Below are positions 55,699 to 64,000 of a stretch of 64,000 bases of DNA, piece after piece. The position numbers and the translations under genes are program-made. The first letter of the stretch is position 1, and every line of letters starts with the position of its first letter. Location of the stretch: contig NZ_FOUR01000009.1 of assembly GCF_900114925.1 (NCBI RefSeq), positions 1 through 64,000 on the forward strand. Reading direction: 5' to 3'. The notes below the pieces were generated by a model. That model was given only the letters and a program-made list of their open reading frames with translations. It was not told the origin of the DNA and did no database searches. The DNA is from Marinobacter pelagius. Its GTDB lineage: Bacteria > Pseudomonadota > Gammaproteobacteria > Pseudomonadales > Oleiphilaceae.

Positions 55699-55712
55699 TT
55701 ATGGTGACACCA

Positions 55713-56342
55713 ATGAGCTTTTACGAAGACCGGATACTCCCACACATCATAGACAAGGCCTGCTCCATGGGCCAGGTGATGAAGTTGCGAAGCCAGGTGG
55801 TGCCACACGCGCGGGGAACCGTGCTGGAAGTGGGCATGGGATCGGCCATAAACCTGGAATTCTACGACACCGACAAAGTCGACCTGGTCTACGGCCTGGA
55901 ACCCTCGGAAGGCATGCGCCGAAAAGCCCAGCCGAACCTGCAGCGCTCGAACATCAAGGTCGAGTGGCTGGACCTGCCCGGTGAAAAGATCCCGCTCGAG
56001 GACAACACCATCGACACCGTGCTGCTCACTTTCACACTGTGCACCATTCCGGACTGGCACGCCGCGCTGCAGCAGATGAAACGCGTCCTCAAACCGGGCG
56101 GCGAACTGATCTTCCTGGAACACGGGGAATCCGACCATCACGGCGTAAAGAAATGGCAGCACCGCATTACCCCGGCGTGGAAAAAAGTCGCCGGCGGCTG
56201 CCACCTGAACCGACACATCGCCGACCTCATCCGAGAAGCCGGCTTCGAGATCCGGGAACTGGAAAACCTCTACATCCCCAGCGCCCCGAAGATCGCCGGT
56301 TACATCTACAAGGGCAGGGCAGTGAAGCCAGCGGAAGCCTGA
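55713..56342 (+). CDS. Class I SAM-dependent methyltransferase
   Basis: The 209-residue protein has the SAM-binding motif GTVLEVGMGSAINLEFYD (about 35-52), LEPSEGMRRKA (about 63-73), IDTVLLTFTLCTI (about 104-116) and VLKPGGELIFLEHGES (about 127-142), the Methyltransf_11 pattern, closest to the phospholipid N-methyltransferase/METTL7-like group. The substrate is unknown; a membrane lipid is plausible. I start at ATG 55713, preceded by GGTGA; ATG 55701 in frame is an alternative. Confidence 0.87.
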   Translation: MSFYEDRILPHIIDKACSMGQVMKLRSQVVPHARGTVLEVGMGSAINLEFYDTDKVDLVYGLEPSEGMRRKAQPNLQRSNIKVEWLDLPGEKIPLEDNTIDTVLLTFTLCTIPDWHAALQQMKRVLKPGGELIFLEHGESDHHGVKKWQHRITPAWKKVAGGCHLNRHIADLIREAGFEIRELENLYIPSAPKIAGYIYKGRAVKPAEA

Positions 56343-56416
56343 CAGCACCCGGATTCAGAATTGCGTTACGCCACATGGCCTTATACAATTCTGCCCCTCA
56401 AAACCTCCCTCCGAAT

Positions 56417-56503
56417 GCCCGGATGGTGAAATTGGTAGACACAAGAGACTTAAAATCTCTCGGCCGCAAGGCCGTGCCGGTTCGATTCCGGCTCCGGGCA
56501 CCA
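56417..56503 (+). tRNA. tRNA-Leu(UAA)
   Basis: GCCCGGA (56417-56423) pairs with TCCGGGC (56493-56499), followed by A and an encoded CCA. The anticodon arm GAGA-CTTAAAA-TCTC gives anticodon TAA; a long variable arm and GGTTCGATTCC T-arm are present, as expected for leucine tRNA. Confidence 0.97.
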
Positions 56504-56515
56504 TAATTCTGTGGC

Positions 56516-57388
56516 TCATGCCACCCGCGTTTTGCGATACCGTTTTACTTCTATCCACCCATGAGCGACCAACGCTGAAAAAACAATAACGCCACCAACC
56601 AGACTAAGCCTCGGCGGCACTTCCCCCAAAAACAGCCAAACCAGAAAAGACCCCAACACCGTTTCCAGTAACAGCATCAGGCTGACTTCCGCCGCTGGTA
56701 TGTAACGCGGCCCGATCTGAATCAGAATGCAGGCCATGGGCAGGAACACCAGGCACAGCAGGCCGATGAAAAAGGCGTCTCTTGCTGACAGGAGCTCGGC
56801 GCCGCCCATAAATGCCGCAACAATGGCCAGCGCCAGGGCACCAAACATCAGCATCACGCTCATGTCGCAGTCTGGGCGGGAGCGGGCGACGTTTAGGTTG
56901 GATGCGAGGGCGGTGGCGGCGATGCCGGCCATGATCAGGCCGAGTGGGTCGCCTTTACCCAGTTCGCCGACGGCCATGAAGGTTGCGCCTGTGACGCATA
57001 TCAGGATAACAATCCAGGTTCTCCAGGGCAGGGTTTCCTTCCAGATCAGCCAGGCAATCAGGGCGGCGATCACTGGCGCGGTGTTGAGGATGACCAGTAC
57101 GTTCCCGGCGGCTGTGTTTTTCATGCCTACGACAAAACCGAGGGTACTGATGGCGAAGGCTCCCGCGCAGAAGATGCCTTTCCAGCCGCAACGCCTGATT
57201 TCTGTTGTCAGGCGGTCACGGTACCTCAGCCAGCTGATCAGCCAGAAGCTGAAAGCCAGGAGCAGGCCTCGCCAGAACAGGAAGACTATCGGCGGTACCG
57301 AGGTGATTTTTACCAGCAGGGCGTCCGGGACAATAAACAGGACGCCCAGTGCGGCAATGGTCAGGCCTTTGATCCGCGTGGTCTGCAC
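56516..57388 (-). CDS. EamA/DMT family transporter
   Basis: The 290-residue protein has ten membrane helices in two EamA repeats (about 8-140 and 150-280), with the NTAPVIAALIAWLIWKET signature in the first (about 117-134) and the related LLLETVLGSFLVWLFLGE in the second. It probably exports or imports a small metabolite. The GTG start at 57388 has AAAGGA seven bases upstream. The left end lies 13 bp from tRNA-Leu, convergent. Confidence 0.88.
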   Translation of the reverse strand: MQTTRIKGLTIAALGVLFIVPDALLVKITSVPPIVFLFWRGLLLAFSFWLISWLRYRDRLTTEIRRCGWKGIFCAGAFAISTLGFVVGMKNTAAGNVLVILNTAPVIAALIAWLIWKETLPWRTWIVILICVTGATFMAVGELGKGDPLGLIMAGIAATALASNLNVARSRPDCDMSVMLMFGALALAIVAAFMGGAELLSARDAFFIGLLCLVFLPMACILIQIGPRYIPAAEVSLMLLLETVLGSFLVWLFLGEVPPRLSLVGGVIVFSALVAHGWIEVKRYRKTRVA

Positions 57389-57438
57389 GAGGCTATCCTT
57401 TACTGCTTTTCGATGGGGTCTTTAACCATTATCCGGCT

Positions 57439-57981
57439 TCAGTTTTCAAGCGCCCGCGCGCACTTCTCAAACAGCTCCGCGTCAAAGAACTCCAACTCGG
57501 ACCGGTGCTCGGCCACAAAAAGCTGGCCACCGGATTCGACGATTCCGCATTCAATCATCAGGTTATCCGCCAGGCCAAAATCCTCGATGGCATGGCCCAG
57601 GTCGTCATGGGTGCGGTTTCCGGCCCGGTGCCGATAGGTGAGGGGATTCAGGCTGTAGCCAATCGCCGGTTTACCCTGGCCGATCATGTATCCCACTTCG
57701 AACACGGTGCCGGGGTCGGCGCTGATGCCGCGAAAAGGCGTGAGATTGGCAATCATGGCATCGCAGCTGTCCATCAGCTCACGGTTGGCGTTGTAGATCC
57801 GGAAGCCGCGTTGTTGCGGGGATTCGGTATCGCCGAATTCCAGTTCGGTATCCAGGGGATCCACGCCTTCCCAGCCCAGTTCCCGGAGGATCCGTTTCTT
57901 CTCGGTCACGATGGTGTGGTGTTCGGTTGCCGGGAAGAAGACCTCCGGGCCGGCCAGGTAGACGCGTTTGGGTTGGGTCAT
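57439..57981 (-). CDS. Nucleoside 2-deoxyribosyltransferase
   Basis: The enzyme transfers deoxyribose between bases, or acts as an N-hydrolase on modified deoxynucleotides in related families. The 180-residue protein starts KRVYLAGPEVFFP (about 4-16), has DAMIANLTPFRGISADPGTVFEVGYMIGQGKPAIGYS (about 74-110) with the catalytic glutamate in FEVGY, and a C-terminal IECGIVESGGQLFVA. Its ATG overlaps the stop of a 47-residue ORF upstream (ATGA at 57978-57981). Confidence 0.9.
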   Translation of the reverse strand: MTQPKRVYLAGPEVFFPATEHHTIVTEKKRILRELGWEGVDPLDTELEFGDTESPQQRGFRIYNANRELMDSCDAMIANLTPFRGISADPGTVFEVGYMIGQGKPAIGYSLNPLTYRHRAGNRTHDDLGHAIEDFGLADNLMIECGIVESGGQLFVAEHRSELEFFDAELFEKCARALEN

Positions 57982-58121
57982 GGGTTATCCTGTTCTGGCA
58001 GTGGCTGAATGCTGTTGATGTCGCCGGTGGGCGGCCGTGGTTCGTCTTTCATTATGACGAAAATTCCGCCACCGATGATGGCAATAGCCACGATGATCCT
58101 GAGAATCAGTGATTTGGACAT
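57978..58121 (-). CDS. Small single-TM protein (47 residues) coupled to the deoxyribosyltransferase
   Basis: The ORF has a GGAGGA ribosome-binding site just upstream of ATG 58121. The product begins MSKSLILRIIVAIAIIGGGI (one membrane helix, about 4-24), followed by a polar proline-rich tail (KDEPRPPTGDINSIQ) that would be periplasmic or cytoplasmic. Its stop overlaps the start of the deoxyribosyltransferase gene by ATGA, a strong sign of real translation. No family recognised. Confidence 0.65.
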   Translation of the reverse strand: MSKSLILRIIVAIAIIGGGIFVIMKDEPRPPTGDINSIQPLPEQDNP

Positions 58122-58307
58122 CCGGTCCTCCTCCCGTTTTTAACGAGTGTCTACCTGTAATCCTGTGGATGGAAACAGCATTTGCAACCGTTAGCGGGTT
58201 AATCAGTGCCATCCGCGAATGAATCCGACCAAAGTCCCTTCGACAGAGCTCTACTCCTGGCTGATACTGAATCAAAAGAATGACAACACGTTCAGGAGGT
58301 TAATGTC

Positions 58308-59099
58308 ATGACCGAGGTTAGCGATGCGTTGGTAACGCATTATTCGGAAAACGGTATCACTACGCTCACGCTGAATCAGCCGGAGCGCCGCAACAGCCTT
58401 TCCATGGCCATGCTGGAGGCCTTGTCGGAGGAACTTGAGCGGGTAGCGGATGATCCGGAGACCCGCGTCGTGGTTCTGGCTGCGCGCGGTAATGTGTTCT
58501 GCGCCGGGCACGATCTGAAAGAGATCCGGGACCAGTTCGACAGTCATGATTTCCAGCTGGGTCTGTTCAACCTCTGCAGCAAGGTGATGCAGCAGATTGT
58601 GCATCTGCCCAAGCCGGTGATTGCCCGGGTAGCAGGGGTCGCGACTGCGGCCGGGTGCCAGCTGGTGGCATCCTGTGACCTGGCCGTTGCCGCGGATACC
58701 GCGCGCTTTGCCACGCCGGGTGTGAACATCGGGTTGTTCTGTTCCACGCCGATGGTGGCCCTGTCCCGGAATGTCTCCCGCAAGCATGCGATGGAGATGC
58801 TGCTGACGGGCGAGCTGGTCAGCGCGCCGAGGGCGGAGCAGATGGGGCTGGTCAACCGCGTGGTGGATGAGCAGGTTCTGGATGAAACCGTCTATAAGAT
58901 GGCGCGCACCATTGCGGAGAAATCCGGCCACACCCTGAAGATTGGCAAGAGCGCATTTTACCAGCAACTGGAGATGCCACTGGCGGAGGCCTACGAATAC
59001 ACCTCAACGGTGATGGCGGAGAATCTCCAGGCCAACGACGCCCAGGAAGGGATCTGTGCGTTCCTGGAAAAGCGCAAGCCCGAGTGGAAGGACAGTTAG
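58308..59099 (+). CDS. Enoyl-CoA hydratase/isomerase family protein
   Basis: The 263-residue crotonase-fold protein has ITTLTLNQPERRNSLSMAMLEAL (about 16-38), VVVLAARGNVFCAGHDLKEI (about 54-73, oxyanion-hole residues) and ATAAGCQLVASCDLAVAADTARFATPGVNIGLFCSTPM (about 111-148). Position 145, where the second hydratase Glu lies in classical enoyl-CoA hydratase, is not acidic, so it may be an isomerase- or ECHDC3-like member. AGGAGG lies eight bases before the ATG. It converges on the DUF192 gene (4-bp overlap). Confidence 0.88.
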   Translation: MTEVSDALVTHYSENGITTLTLNQPERRNSLSMAMLEALSEELERVADDPETRVVVLAARGNVFCAGHDLKEIRDQFDSHDFQLGLFNLCSKVMQQIVHLPKPVIARVAGVATAAGCQLVASCDLAVAADTARFATPGVNIGLFCSTPMVALSRNVSRKHAMEMLLTGELVSAPRAEQMGLVNRVVDEQVLDETVYKMARTIAEKSGHTLKIGKSAFYQQLEMPLAEAYEYTSTVMAENLQANDAQEGICAFLEKRKPEWKDS

Positions 59100-59596
59100 T
59101 CTTCCGTCGGGCACTTGTCCCCATTGAGGACCAGCCGGTCACCCACGTCGATGCCGTTGGCGAGATAGAAGCCGGCATTCATCTCCACGGCGGACCAGTA
59201 AGGCACGCCTGCCGGGTAGATGGGGCAGCTCCTGCCTTGTGAGGCGGAGCAGGGCACCATGGCGCGGATATTGCGGATGGTGCCTTCCCGGTCCAGAAAA
59301 GCGATATCCAGGGGAATCAGGGTGCGGTACATCCAGAAACCGTTCCTTGGCTCCCTTTGGTCCTCATACTGGAAGAGCATGCCGTGGTTTGTCGGCAGTT
59401 CTGTTCTCCCCATGAGTCCTACCTGTCTCTGTTCCGAAGTGCTGGCCACTTCCAGTACTACGGAAACAGAATCCGAATCGGTCACGAAGCACGCATTGGT
59501 TACGGGCAGATCCGTCTGGGCCGGGGTTGCGCTTACTCCGCATCCGGTAACCAGGGCAAACGCCAGCGCAAGGCTGGCCCATCGAAAAGCGACCAT
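59096..59596 (-). CDS. DUF192 family lipoprotein
   Basis: The 166-residue protein has a lipoprotein signal (hydrophobic residues 6-17, lipobox-like VTGC with Cys19) and a DUF192 domain: RQVGLMGRTELPTNHGMLF (about 57-75), PRNGFWMYRTLIPLDIAFLDREGTI (about 82-106) and MNAGFYLANGIDVGDRL (about 141-157). Function unknown. It starts one base from the end of the ABC permease gene (TGATG), suggesting co-translation with that exporter. Confidence 0.88.
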   Translation of the reverse strand: MVAFRWASLALAFALVTGCGVSATPAQTDLPVTNACFVTDSDSVSVVLEVASTSEQRQVGLMGRTELPTNHGMLFQYEDQREPRNGFWMYRTLIPLDIAFLDREGTIRNIRAMVPCSASQGRSCPIYPAGVPYWSAVEMNAGFYLANGIDVGDRLVLNGDKCPTED

Positions 59597-60357
59597 CAGG
59601 AGCGCAACCGGTAGCCGGTTTTGAAGATCCACCAGACGGCGGTCATGCACAGGGCCAGGAACACCATGGTCATGCCCACGCTGATGCCCACGTGCACATC
59701 AGACACCCCGTAGAACGCCCAGCGGAAACCGCTGATCAGGTACACCACCGGGTTGAACAGGCTGATGGTCTGCCAGATCTCCGGCAGCATGTCGATGGAG
59801 TAGAAGGTGCCGCCGAGGAAGACCAGGGGCGTGACGATCATCATGGGCACGATCTGCAGTTTCTCGAAGCCATCCGCCCAGATGCCGATGATGAAACCGA
59901 ACAGACTGAAGGTTATTGAAGTGAGCACCAGGAACGACAGCATCCAGAATGGATGCAGTACGGTGTAGTCCACGAACAGTTTGGCGGTGGCCAGGATGAT
60001 CAGGCCAAGGATCACCGACTTGGTTGCGGCCGCACCGACATAACCGATGACCACCTCCACGTAGGAGACCGGTGCTGACAGCACCTCGTAGATGGTGCCG
60101 GAGAATTTGGGCATGTAAATGCCGAAAGACGCGTTGGAAATGCTCTGCATCAGCAGCGACAGCATCACCAGGCCCGGAATGATGTAGGCGCCGTAACTGA
60201 TGTTGTCGATATCGCCCATGCGTGAGCCGATGGCCGAGCCGAACACCACGAAATACAGGCAGGTGGAAATCACCGGTGACAGTACGCTCTGCATCACCGT
60301 GCGCTTCATCCGGGCCATTTCGAACTTGTAGATTGCGCGGATACCGTAGAGGTTCAT
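59596..60357 (-). CDS. ABC-2 type transporter permease (YadH-like)
   Basis: The 253-residue permease has six membrane helices with the ABC-2 signature in [19 protein letters not shown] (about 56-74) and [35 protein letters not shown] (about 180-214). Together with the ATPase upstream it forms a YadGH-like exporter whose substrate is unknown (drugs, lipids or polysaccharide are typical of the family). It begins 21 bp after the ATPase gene ends. Confidence 0.9.
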   Translation of the reverse strand: MNLYGIRAIYKFEMARMKRTVMQSVLSPVISTCLYFVVFGSAIGSRMGDIDNISYGAYIIPGLVMLSLLMQSISNASFGIYMPKFSGTIYEVLSAPVSYVEVVIGYVGAAATKSVILGLIILATAKLFVDYTVLHPFWMLSFLVLTSITFSLFGFIIGIWADGFEKLQIVPMMIVTPLVFLGGTFYSIDMLPEIWQTISLFNPVVYLISGFRWAFYGVSDVHVGISVGMTMVFLALCMTAVWWIFKTGYRLRS

Positions 60358-60378
60358 TCAATTCTCCGTCAGGTCGGG

Positions 60379-61299
60379 CTACTCGTGAACGAGCCCGACA
60401 AAAATCTCTTCCAGGGAGCTTTCCCGGGTTTGCAGATCCCGGTACTCGATGCCGAGGTCGCCCAAGGTGCGCAACAGCCGTGCCACACCGGCCTGCTCCT
60501 GCTGGGAATCGAAGGTGAAGATCAGTTCCCAGCCGTCGTTGGCCAGCTCCACCGGTTCCAGGGTGAGTTCCCCGGGCACCTGCTCGAGCTTGTGCTGGAG
60601 CTGGAGGCGGAGCTCCTTCTTGCCGAGCTTGGTCATTAGCTGAGCCTTGTCTTCCACCAGGATGATTTCCCCCTGCCGGATCACCCCGATGCGGTCCGCC
60701 ATTTCCTCGGCTTCTTCGATGTAGTGGGTGGTCAGGATGATGGTGACGCCGTTCTCCCGCAACTTGCGTACCATCTCCCACATATCCCGGCGCAGTTCCA
60801 CGTCCACACCCGCGGTCGGCTCATCCAGGAACAGGATCTGGGGTTCGTGGGAGAGTGCCTTGGCGATCATCACGCGCCGCTTCATGCCGCCGGAGAGGGA
60901 CATGATCCGGTTGTTGCGCTTGTCCCAGAGTGACAGTGCCTTGAGGGTTTTCTCGATGTGGTCCGGATTCGGTGCCTTGCCGAACAGCCCGCGGCTGAAG
61001 GACACCGCATCCCAGACCGTCTCAAAGGAGTCGGTGTTCAGTTCCTGGGGCACGAGGCCGATGGTTTCACGGGCTTTGCGGTAATCCTTGACGATGTCGT
61101 AGCCGGCGGCCTTTACCTCACCGCTGGTCAGGTTGACGATGCCGCAGATGATGCTGATCAGGGTGGTCTTGCCGGCGCCGTTCGGGCCAAGCAGGGCGAA
61201 GATCTCGCCGCGTTCGATCTCCAGGTTGATGTCTTTCAACGCCTGGAAGCCATCACCATAGGTTTTGTTCAGGTGCCTGACGGAAATATCCGGTTGCAC
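60379..61299 (-). CDS. ABC transporter ATP-binding protein (YadG-like)
   Basis: The 306-residue ATPase has Walker [16 protein letters not shown] (about 36-50), Q-loop LVPQELN, signature [15 protein letters not shown] (about 135-149), Walker [13 protein letters not shown] and the switch histidine in [14 protein letters not shown]. The C-terminal 80 residues are the usual accessory domain of ABC-2 exporters. The start is GTG 61299. It is divergent from a hypothetical gene. Confidence 0.92.
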   Translation of the reverse strand: MQPDISVRHLNKTYGDGFQALKDINLEIERGEIFALLGPNGAGKTTLISIICGIVNLTSGEVKAAGYDIVKDYRKARETIGLVPQELNTDSFETVWDAVSFSRGLFGKAPNPDHIEKTLKALSLWDKRNNRIMSLSGGMKRRVMIAKALSHEPQILFLDEPTAGVDVELRRDMWEMVRKLRENGVTIILTTHYIEEAEEMADRIGVIRQGEIILVEDKAQLMTKLGKKELRLQLQHKLEQVPGELTLEPVELANDGWELIFTFDSQQEQAGVARLLRTLGDLGIEYRDLQTRESSLEEIFVGLVHE

Positions 61300-61434
61300 G
61301 GGCGTGTCCTGTGTCAGAAGGTGGAACCATAAGTTAGGAGGCGCAGTATTTTCTCACGACTGGCGCCTGTTTAGAAACCTTTGCCTTGGCAGGGGAAATA
61401 CCCATAATGCGCCTTTGGCAAAAAGAGGTGGCTA

Positions 61435-61893
61435 ATGATACGGGCGATTGCGGTTACAGGTTTGATTATCGGGTTGGTGGCGTTACTGGTATTTGGCCCC
61501 CGTTTCCTGAGTTCTCCCGAACCGGGTGAAGTGTCAGGCGCTGATCAGCCCCGCTGTGATCTGCTGGAGCGGGATTGCCAGTGGGAAGGGGAAGAGGGCA
61601 GCTGGCTGGTAGCACTGGAGCCACTCGGCGAAGGGGACCAGGGCACGGAGTTCCAGCTCACGGTAAATGCGCCTGAAGCTCCCAACCGTTTTCTCGCGGT
61701 ATTGCGGGGTGAATCCATGTATATGGGCGAATACCCGATTCCCCTAAAGCACCAGGAGGGTGACATCTGGACTGCCCGGTTCACCGCACCGTTCTGTACC
61801 ACCGGCTCCGAGATGGAATGGCGGATTGACCTGCAGAGTGCCGAAGAGCCCGTCGGTGGTAACCCGATGAAACTTACCTTCTGGGCCCGTTAG
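61435..61893 (+). CDS. Membrane-anchored or secreted protein, unknown
   Basis: The 152-residue protein has an N-terminal signal or anchor helix (about 5-22) followed by a soluble domain with three cysteines (RCDLLERDCQW, about 41-51, and PFCTTG near 122) that could form disulfides, ending in a beta-rich segment. It resembles periplasmic domains of unknown function encoded in marine gammaproteobacteria. AGAGGTGG precedes the ATG. Confidence 0.65.
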   Translation: MIRAIAVTGLIIGLVALLVFGPRFLSSPEPGEVSGADQPRCDLLERDCQWEGEEGSWLVALEPLGEGDQGTEFQLTVNAPEAPNRFLAVLRGESMYMGEYPIPLKHQEGDIWTARFTAPFCTTGSEMEWRIDLQSAEEPVGGNPMKLTFWAR

Positions 61894-61898
61894 TTTCC

Positions 61899-62462
61899 CT
61901 AGATGAACGTGTGACCGGCAATCAGTTCACAAAGACCGGATTGACCGGGCACATGGTTGTGCTCCCGCCAGTGTCTGGCGCCGTCCAGACCGCCTCGGAA
62001 GCAGGCAAGATGGACACCGCTGGCCGTCAGTTCCTCGATGACCGAAAGAGCCTCTGCCCGGTCGATGCCGGTTTTCCGACTGACAATGTGCGCAATCAGG
62101 CCAGCGAGGGTTTTAGAGTGGCGATCGGATTCGTCGCACAGGGCACAACCGGCACCGTAGAGCCACGCAGTGGCGCAGGAACCGACGATCGCAGCCATTT
62201 CCGGCCGGTCGAAGCCCCGGTTCCGGCATTCCCTTTCCTGCAGTGCGGCCAGGATGTGTAGCTGCGTGAAAAGTTCCGTGCGATACCGACTATTTGAAGT
62301 CTTTCCGGCCTGCTCCCGATTATTCCCGGGAGTCCGGATTGGCTCATCGCTAACGCCCTCGACCAGCGCGCCCTCCCGTGACAGCCGGAACATCTGAACC
62401 CCGAGCAAGAGCAAAAGTGCAAACAAGCCCGCCTGTGTGAACGACACCAGCCAATACGACAT
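61899..62462 (-). CDS. Membrane-anchored cysteine-containing protein, unknown
   Basis: The 187-residue protein has an N-terminal membrane helix (about 4-23) and a cytoplasmic helical domain. A distinctive block is YGAGCALCDESDRHSKTLAGLIAHIVSRKTGIDRAEAL (about 101-138), with C-x2-C and nearby acidic residues. The CxxC could bind zinc or form a disulfide; I recognise no family. The start at 62462 is preceded by a weak GGTGG box; GTG 62474 is in frame. It converges on the preceding gene with 5 bp between. Confidence 0.6.
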   Translation of the reverse strand: MSYWLVSFTQAGLFALLLLLGVQMFRLSREGALVEGVSDEPIRTPGNNREQAGKTSNSRYRTELFTQLHILAALQERECRNRGFDRPEMAAIVGSCATAWLYGAGCALCDESDRHSKTLAGLIAHIVSRKTGIDRAEALSVIEELTASGVHLACFRGGLDGARHWREHNHVPGQSGLCELIAGHTFI

Positions 62463-62599
62463 ATCCTCGACCACCTTGATTATCTCCCTGAACGAAGCGA
62501 TTGTAACAATCTGTAACGACGGAAAACTGCCAACGGTTCAGCAATTTATCGAGGGTCGGGCAAAGGTTTGCCAACTTGTGACGCCGGTCTCAGGCGGCG

Positions 62600-64000
62600 T
62601 CAGCAGGTGGGCATGGTCTGCAGGGCGAGCTTACGGCGGATATAACGGCCCAGGGCATCAACGCCGATGTTAAGCAGCGCCGTAATCAGGATGAGTACCA
62701 TGGCACGGTCAAAGCGGATGTTCTGGATGGCGCTGTCGACATAGAAACCGAGGGTGTAGATACCCAGGATCCCCAGGATGGCGGTTTCCCGCATGATGAT
62801 TTCCCAGCGATAGAACAGGAAGGCCAGGAACGATCGGTAGACCCGCGGAACCAGCTCCCAGGTGTAGCGGTTGAAGCCGGTGATTGCATCGGGACGCAGC
62901 CGCAGGGTGTTGGTCTGACGGCCGATCAGGTGTCCGATAATGCCGCCATTATGGAGGGCCAGGGCAACCACGGCGGGCAGCATCGAGGGCCCCCAGAGTT
63001 GGAGCAGGATGTAGGCTAGGATGTATTCCGGGGTTGAACGGGCAATGACCAGGAATACGTGGCCACTGGTCCGGCGCACCGGCCCACCGAAATGATTGGA
63101 GATCAGGGGGAACGCGAGCAGCGCCAGGATACCGGTGGCAACCAGGGCAATCTGGGTCAGCAGGACGGTATTCCAGATTCCGGGCATCGCCTCGTTCACC
63201 ATCAGGTCACTGAGCCAGGGCACCATCCCGGCCATACCTTCACCACTGCGGAGAGGCGCGGGAATGATGTCCTCGGTGAAGAAACGCTCCACATTGCCCC
63301 AGACAATGGGCAGGCCTTCGCCCAGGAAGAACGGTGCCGCCAGGATATAGATTGGCAGCAGTTTCGGGCGCACCCACAGGGGAATGGTGGCGATCAGCAC
63401 GTAAAACAGGATCAGCATGGCCCCGGCATCAGAGTAGAGGCCTTGAGAGAATGAAGCCTCAAGGTAAAAACCAAGCGTGGGCAGGCCCACGAAACCGAGA
63501 ATGGCACTGGAGCGCAGGCCGCATTCCAGGCGATAGGCGGTGTAGGTGCGCATCTGGTCCCAGACATCCGGGATGCGGGCATACAGGAACGCTGCAATCA
63601 TGCCAGTGCCAGGCGGCAACAAGCGCCGTGGCTCCGGGTCGGCTTCTTCCAGGATCTCCGAGTAGACCTTGGCAAAGATCCCCGAATAGGGAATGGCAAT
63701 GGCGAGCACCCCGGTCAGCGGGTGAAAGCCGAAGAATTGCAGGAATATCAGGGCCCAGAACAGCTCATGGATCGCCCGGATAAACGCACAGAAGATCCGT
63801 ACCGGGAGGAGCCGATACACCAGTGCCAGCAGGAAGCCAAAGAAACTGCCCAGCGCCACACCCACGAAGGCAAAGGCCACGGTGCGCAACAGGGCGGTTA
63901 ATAGCCCCTCGGAGCTGAAGAAGTTCGGCGTGACCACACCCAGGAAAAAGTTGCCCAGGTCCCGCCAGGGATTGGAGGCGGTGATGGCTATATCCGCAAA
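62600..64000 (-). CDS. PhnE-type ABC transporter permease, double-domain (partial)
   Basis: The visible 466 codons run off the right edge (the frame stays open to 64000), so the N-terminus is missing. Two permease modules are present, each with a hydrophobic helix set and an EAA-like loop: residues around RLECGLRSSAILGFVGLPTLGFYLEASF in the first half and YRWEIIMRETAILGILGIYTLGFYVDSAI in the second, both matching phosphonate/phosphate permease PhnE. The fusion resembles the long PhnE homologues encoded with phosphonate-like binding protein and ATPase genes; those would lie to the right. Confidence 0.85.
   Translation of the reverse strand, partial: FADIAITASNPWRDLGNFFLGVVTPNFFSSEGLLTALLRTVAFAFVGVALGSFFGFLLALVYRLLPVRIFCAFIRAIHELFWALIFLQFFGFHPLTGVLAIAIPYSGIFAKVYSEILEEADPEPRRLLPPGTGMIAAFLYARIPDVWDQMRTYTAYRLECGLRSSAILGFVGLPTLGFYLEASFSQGLYSDAGAMLILFYVLIATIPLWVRPKLLPIYILAAPFFLGEGLPIVWGNVERFFTEDIIPAPLRSGEGMAGMVPWLSDLMVNEAMPGIWNTVLLTQIALVATGILALLAFPLISNHFGGPVRRTSGHVFLVIARSTPEYILAYILLQLWGPSMLPAVVALALHNGGIIGHLIGRQTNTLRLRPDAITGFNRYTWELVPRVYRSFLAFLFYRWEIIMRETAILGILGIYTLGFYVDSAIQNIRFDRAMVLILITALLNIGVDALGRYIRRKLALQTMPTC

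Noticed and set aside
57439..58121. Anti-phage defence pair (small membrane protein plus deoxyribosyltransferase)
   Set aside because: No nucleotidyltransferase, other effector, integrase or mobile-element signs are adjacent, and the neighbours are housekeeping genes; kept only as a small-protein finding.

Overview
The window looks like chromosome of a marine gammaproteobacterium, most likely Marinobacter or a close relative. This is inferred from gene content and order (gloB-yafS-rnhA-dnaQ-fimL; yccA-tusDCBE; divergent ETF-QO and etfBA; a cydABDC operon; an rssB/rssC-like pair next to gpsA-sixA), the moderately high GC, and REP-like palindromes of the GGGGTCAGA type. Nearly all of it is ordinary core genome. 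The only clearly mobile DNA is the left end of an IS110-family element at the left edge of the window.

Layout. 1-570: 5' part of an IS110 transposase (the rest lies outside), then REP cluster 1. 571-6007: gloB (minus), then yafS-like methyltransferase, rnhA, dnaQ, fimL and a two-TM protein (plus). 6073-8657: SCP2-like lipid-binding protein (minus) divergent from sohB and acuI/yhdH, then REP cluster 2. 8825-15232: minus-strand sulfur and methionine block (DUF934, cysI, DUF2970, metH) with a 34-residue membrane protein on the opposite strand. 15477-17470: nfuA and a DUF445 protein. 17481-19655: sulfur relay genes tusE/dsrC, tusB, tusC, tusD and a yccA homologue. 19869-22338: tRNA-Ser(UGA), an IclR regulator, a small protein and hemH. 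22375-23721: a DUF442 sulfurtransferase/phosphatase with two half-size YeeE/YedE transporters, probably for sulfane sulfur. 24069-25947: phasin, phaD-like TetR regulator, xthA.

26029-32924 is an eight-gene minus-strand operon: membrane fatty-acid desaturase, SnoaL-like protein, SDR, FAD-dependent oxidoreductase, DUF1365, cyclopropane-fatty-acid-synthase-like methyltransferase, DUF2878 and an exported protein. Almost every junction is an ATGA overlap. I read it as a membrane fatty-acid modification pathway whose product is not evident from sequence. A FAD oxidoreductase is divergent from it. This is the best candidate in the window for an under-described system.

34050-41102: HD-domain phosphohydrolase, response-regulator/PP2C phosphatase plus STAS antagonist, gpsA, sixA, a radical SAM protein, DUF1285 and slyD. 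41142-41620: REP cluster 3. 41644-45405: ETF-QO divergent from etfBA, with a perfect 18-bp PsrA-type palindrome between them. 45506-49788: DUF3775, CapA-like protein, three small membrane proteins and a saccharopine-dehydrogenase-like protein. 49797-55526: cydABDC (bd/CIO-type oxidase and its ABC exporter). 55713-64000: methyltransferase, tRNA-Leu(UAA), EamA transporter, nucleoside deoxyribosyltransferase with an overlapping 47-residue protein, enoyl-CoA hydratase, DUF192 lipoprotein, an ABC-2 exporter, two hypothetical genes, and a PhnE-like double permease that runs off the right edge.

Non-coding highlights: 14 copies of a 30-bp palindrome in three clusters, all at gene 3' ends. Nine of them share the same central-pair mismatch, which gives them a readable orientation. 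One copy is truncated exactly at the IS110 end.
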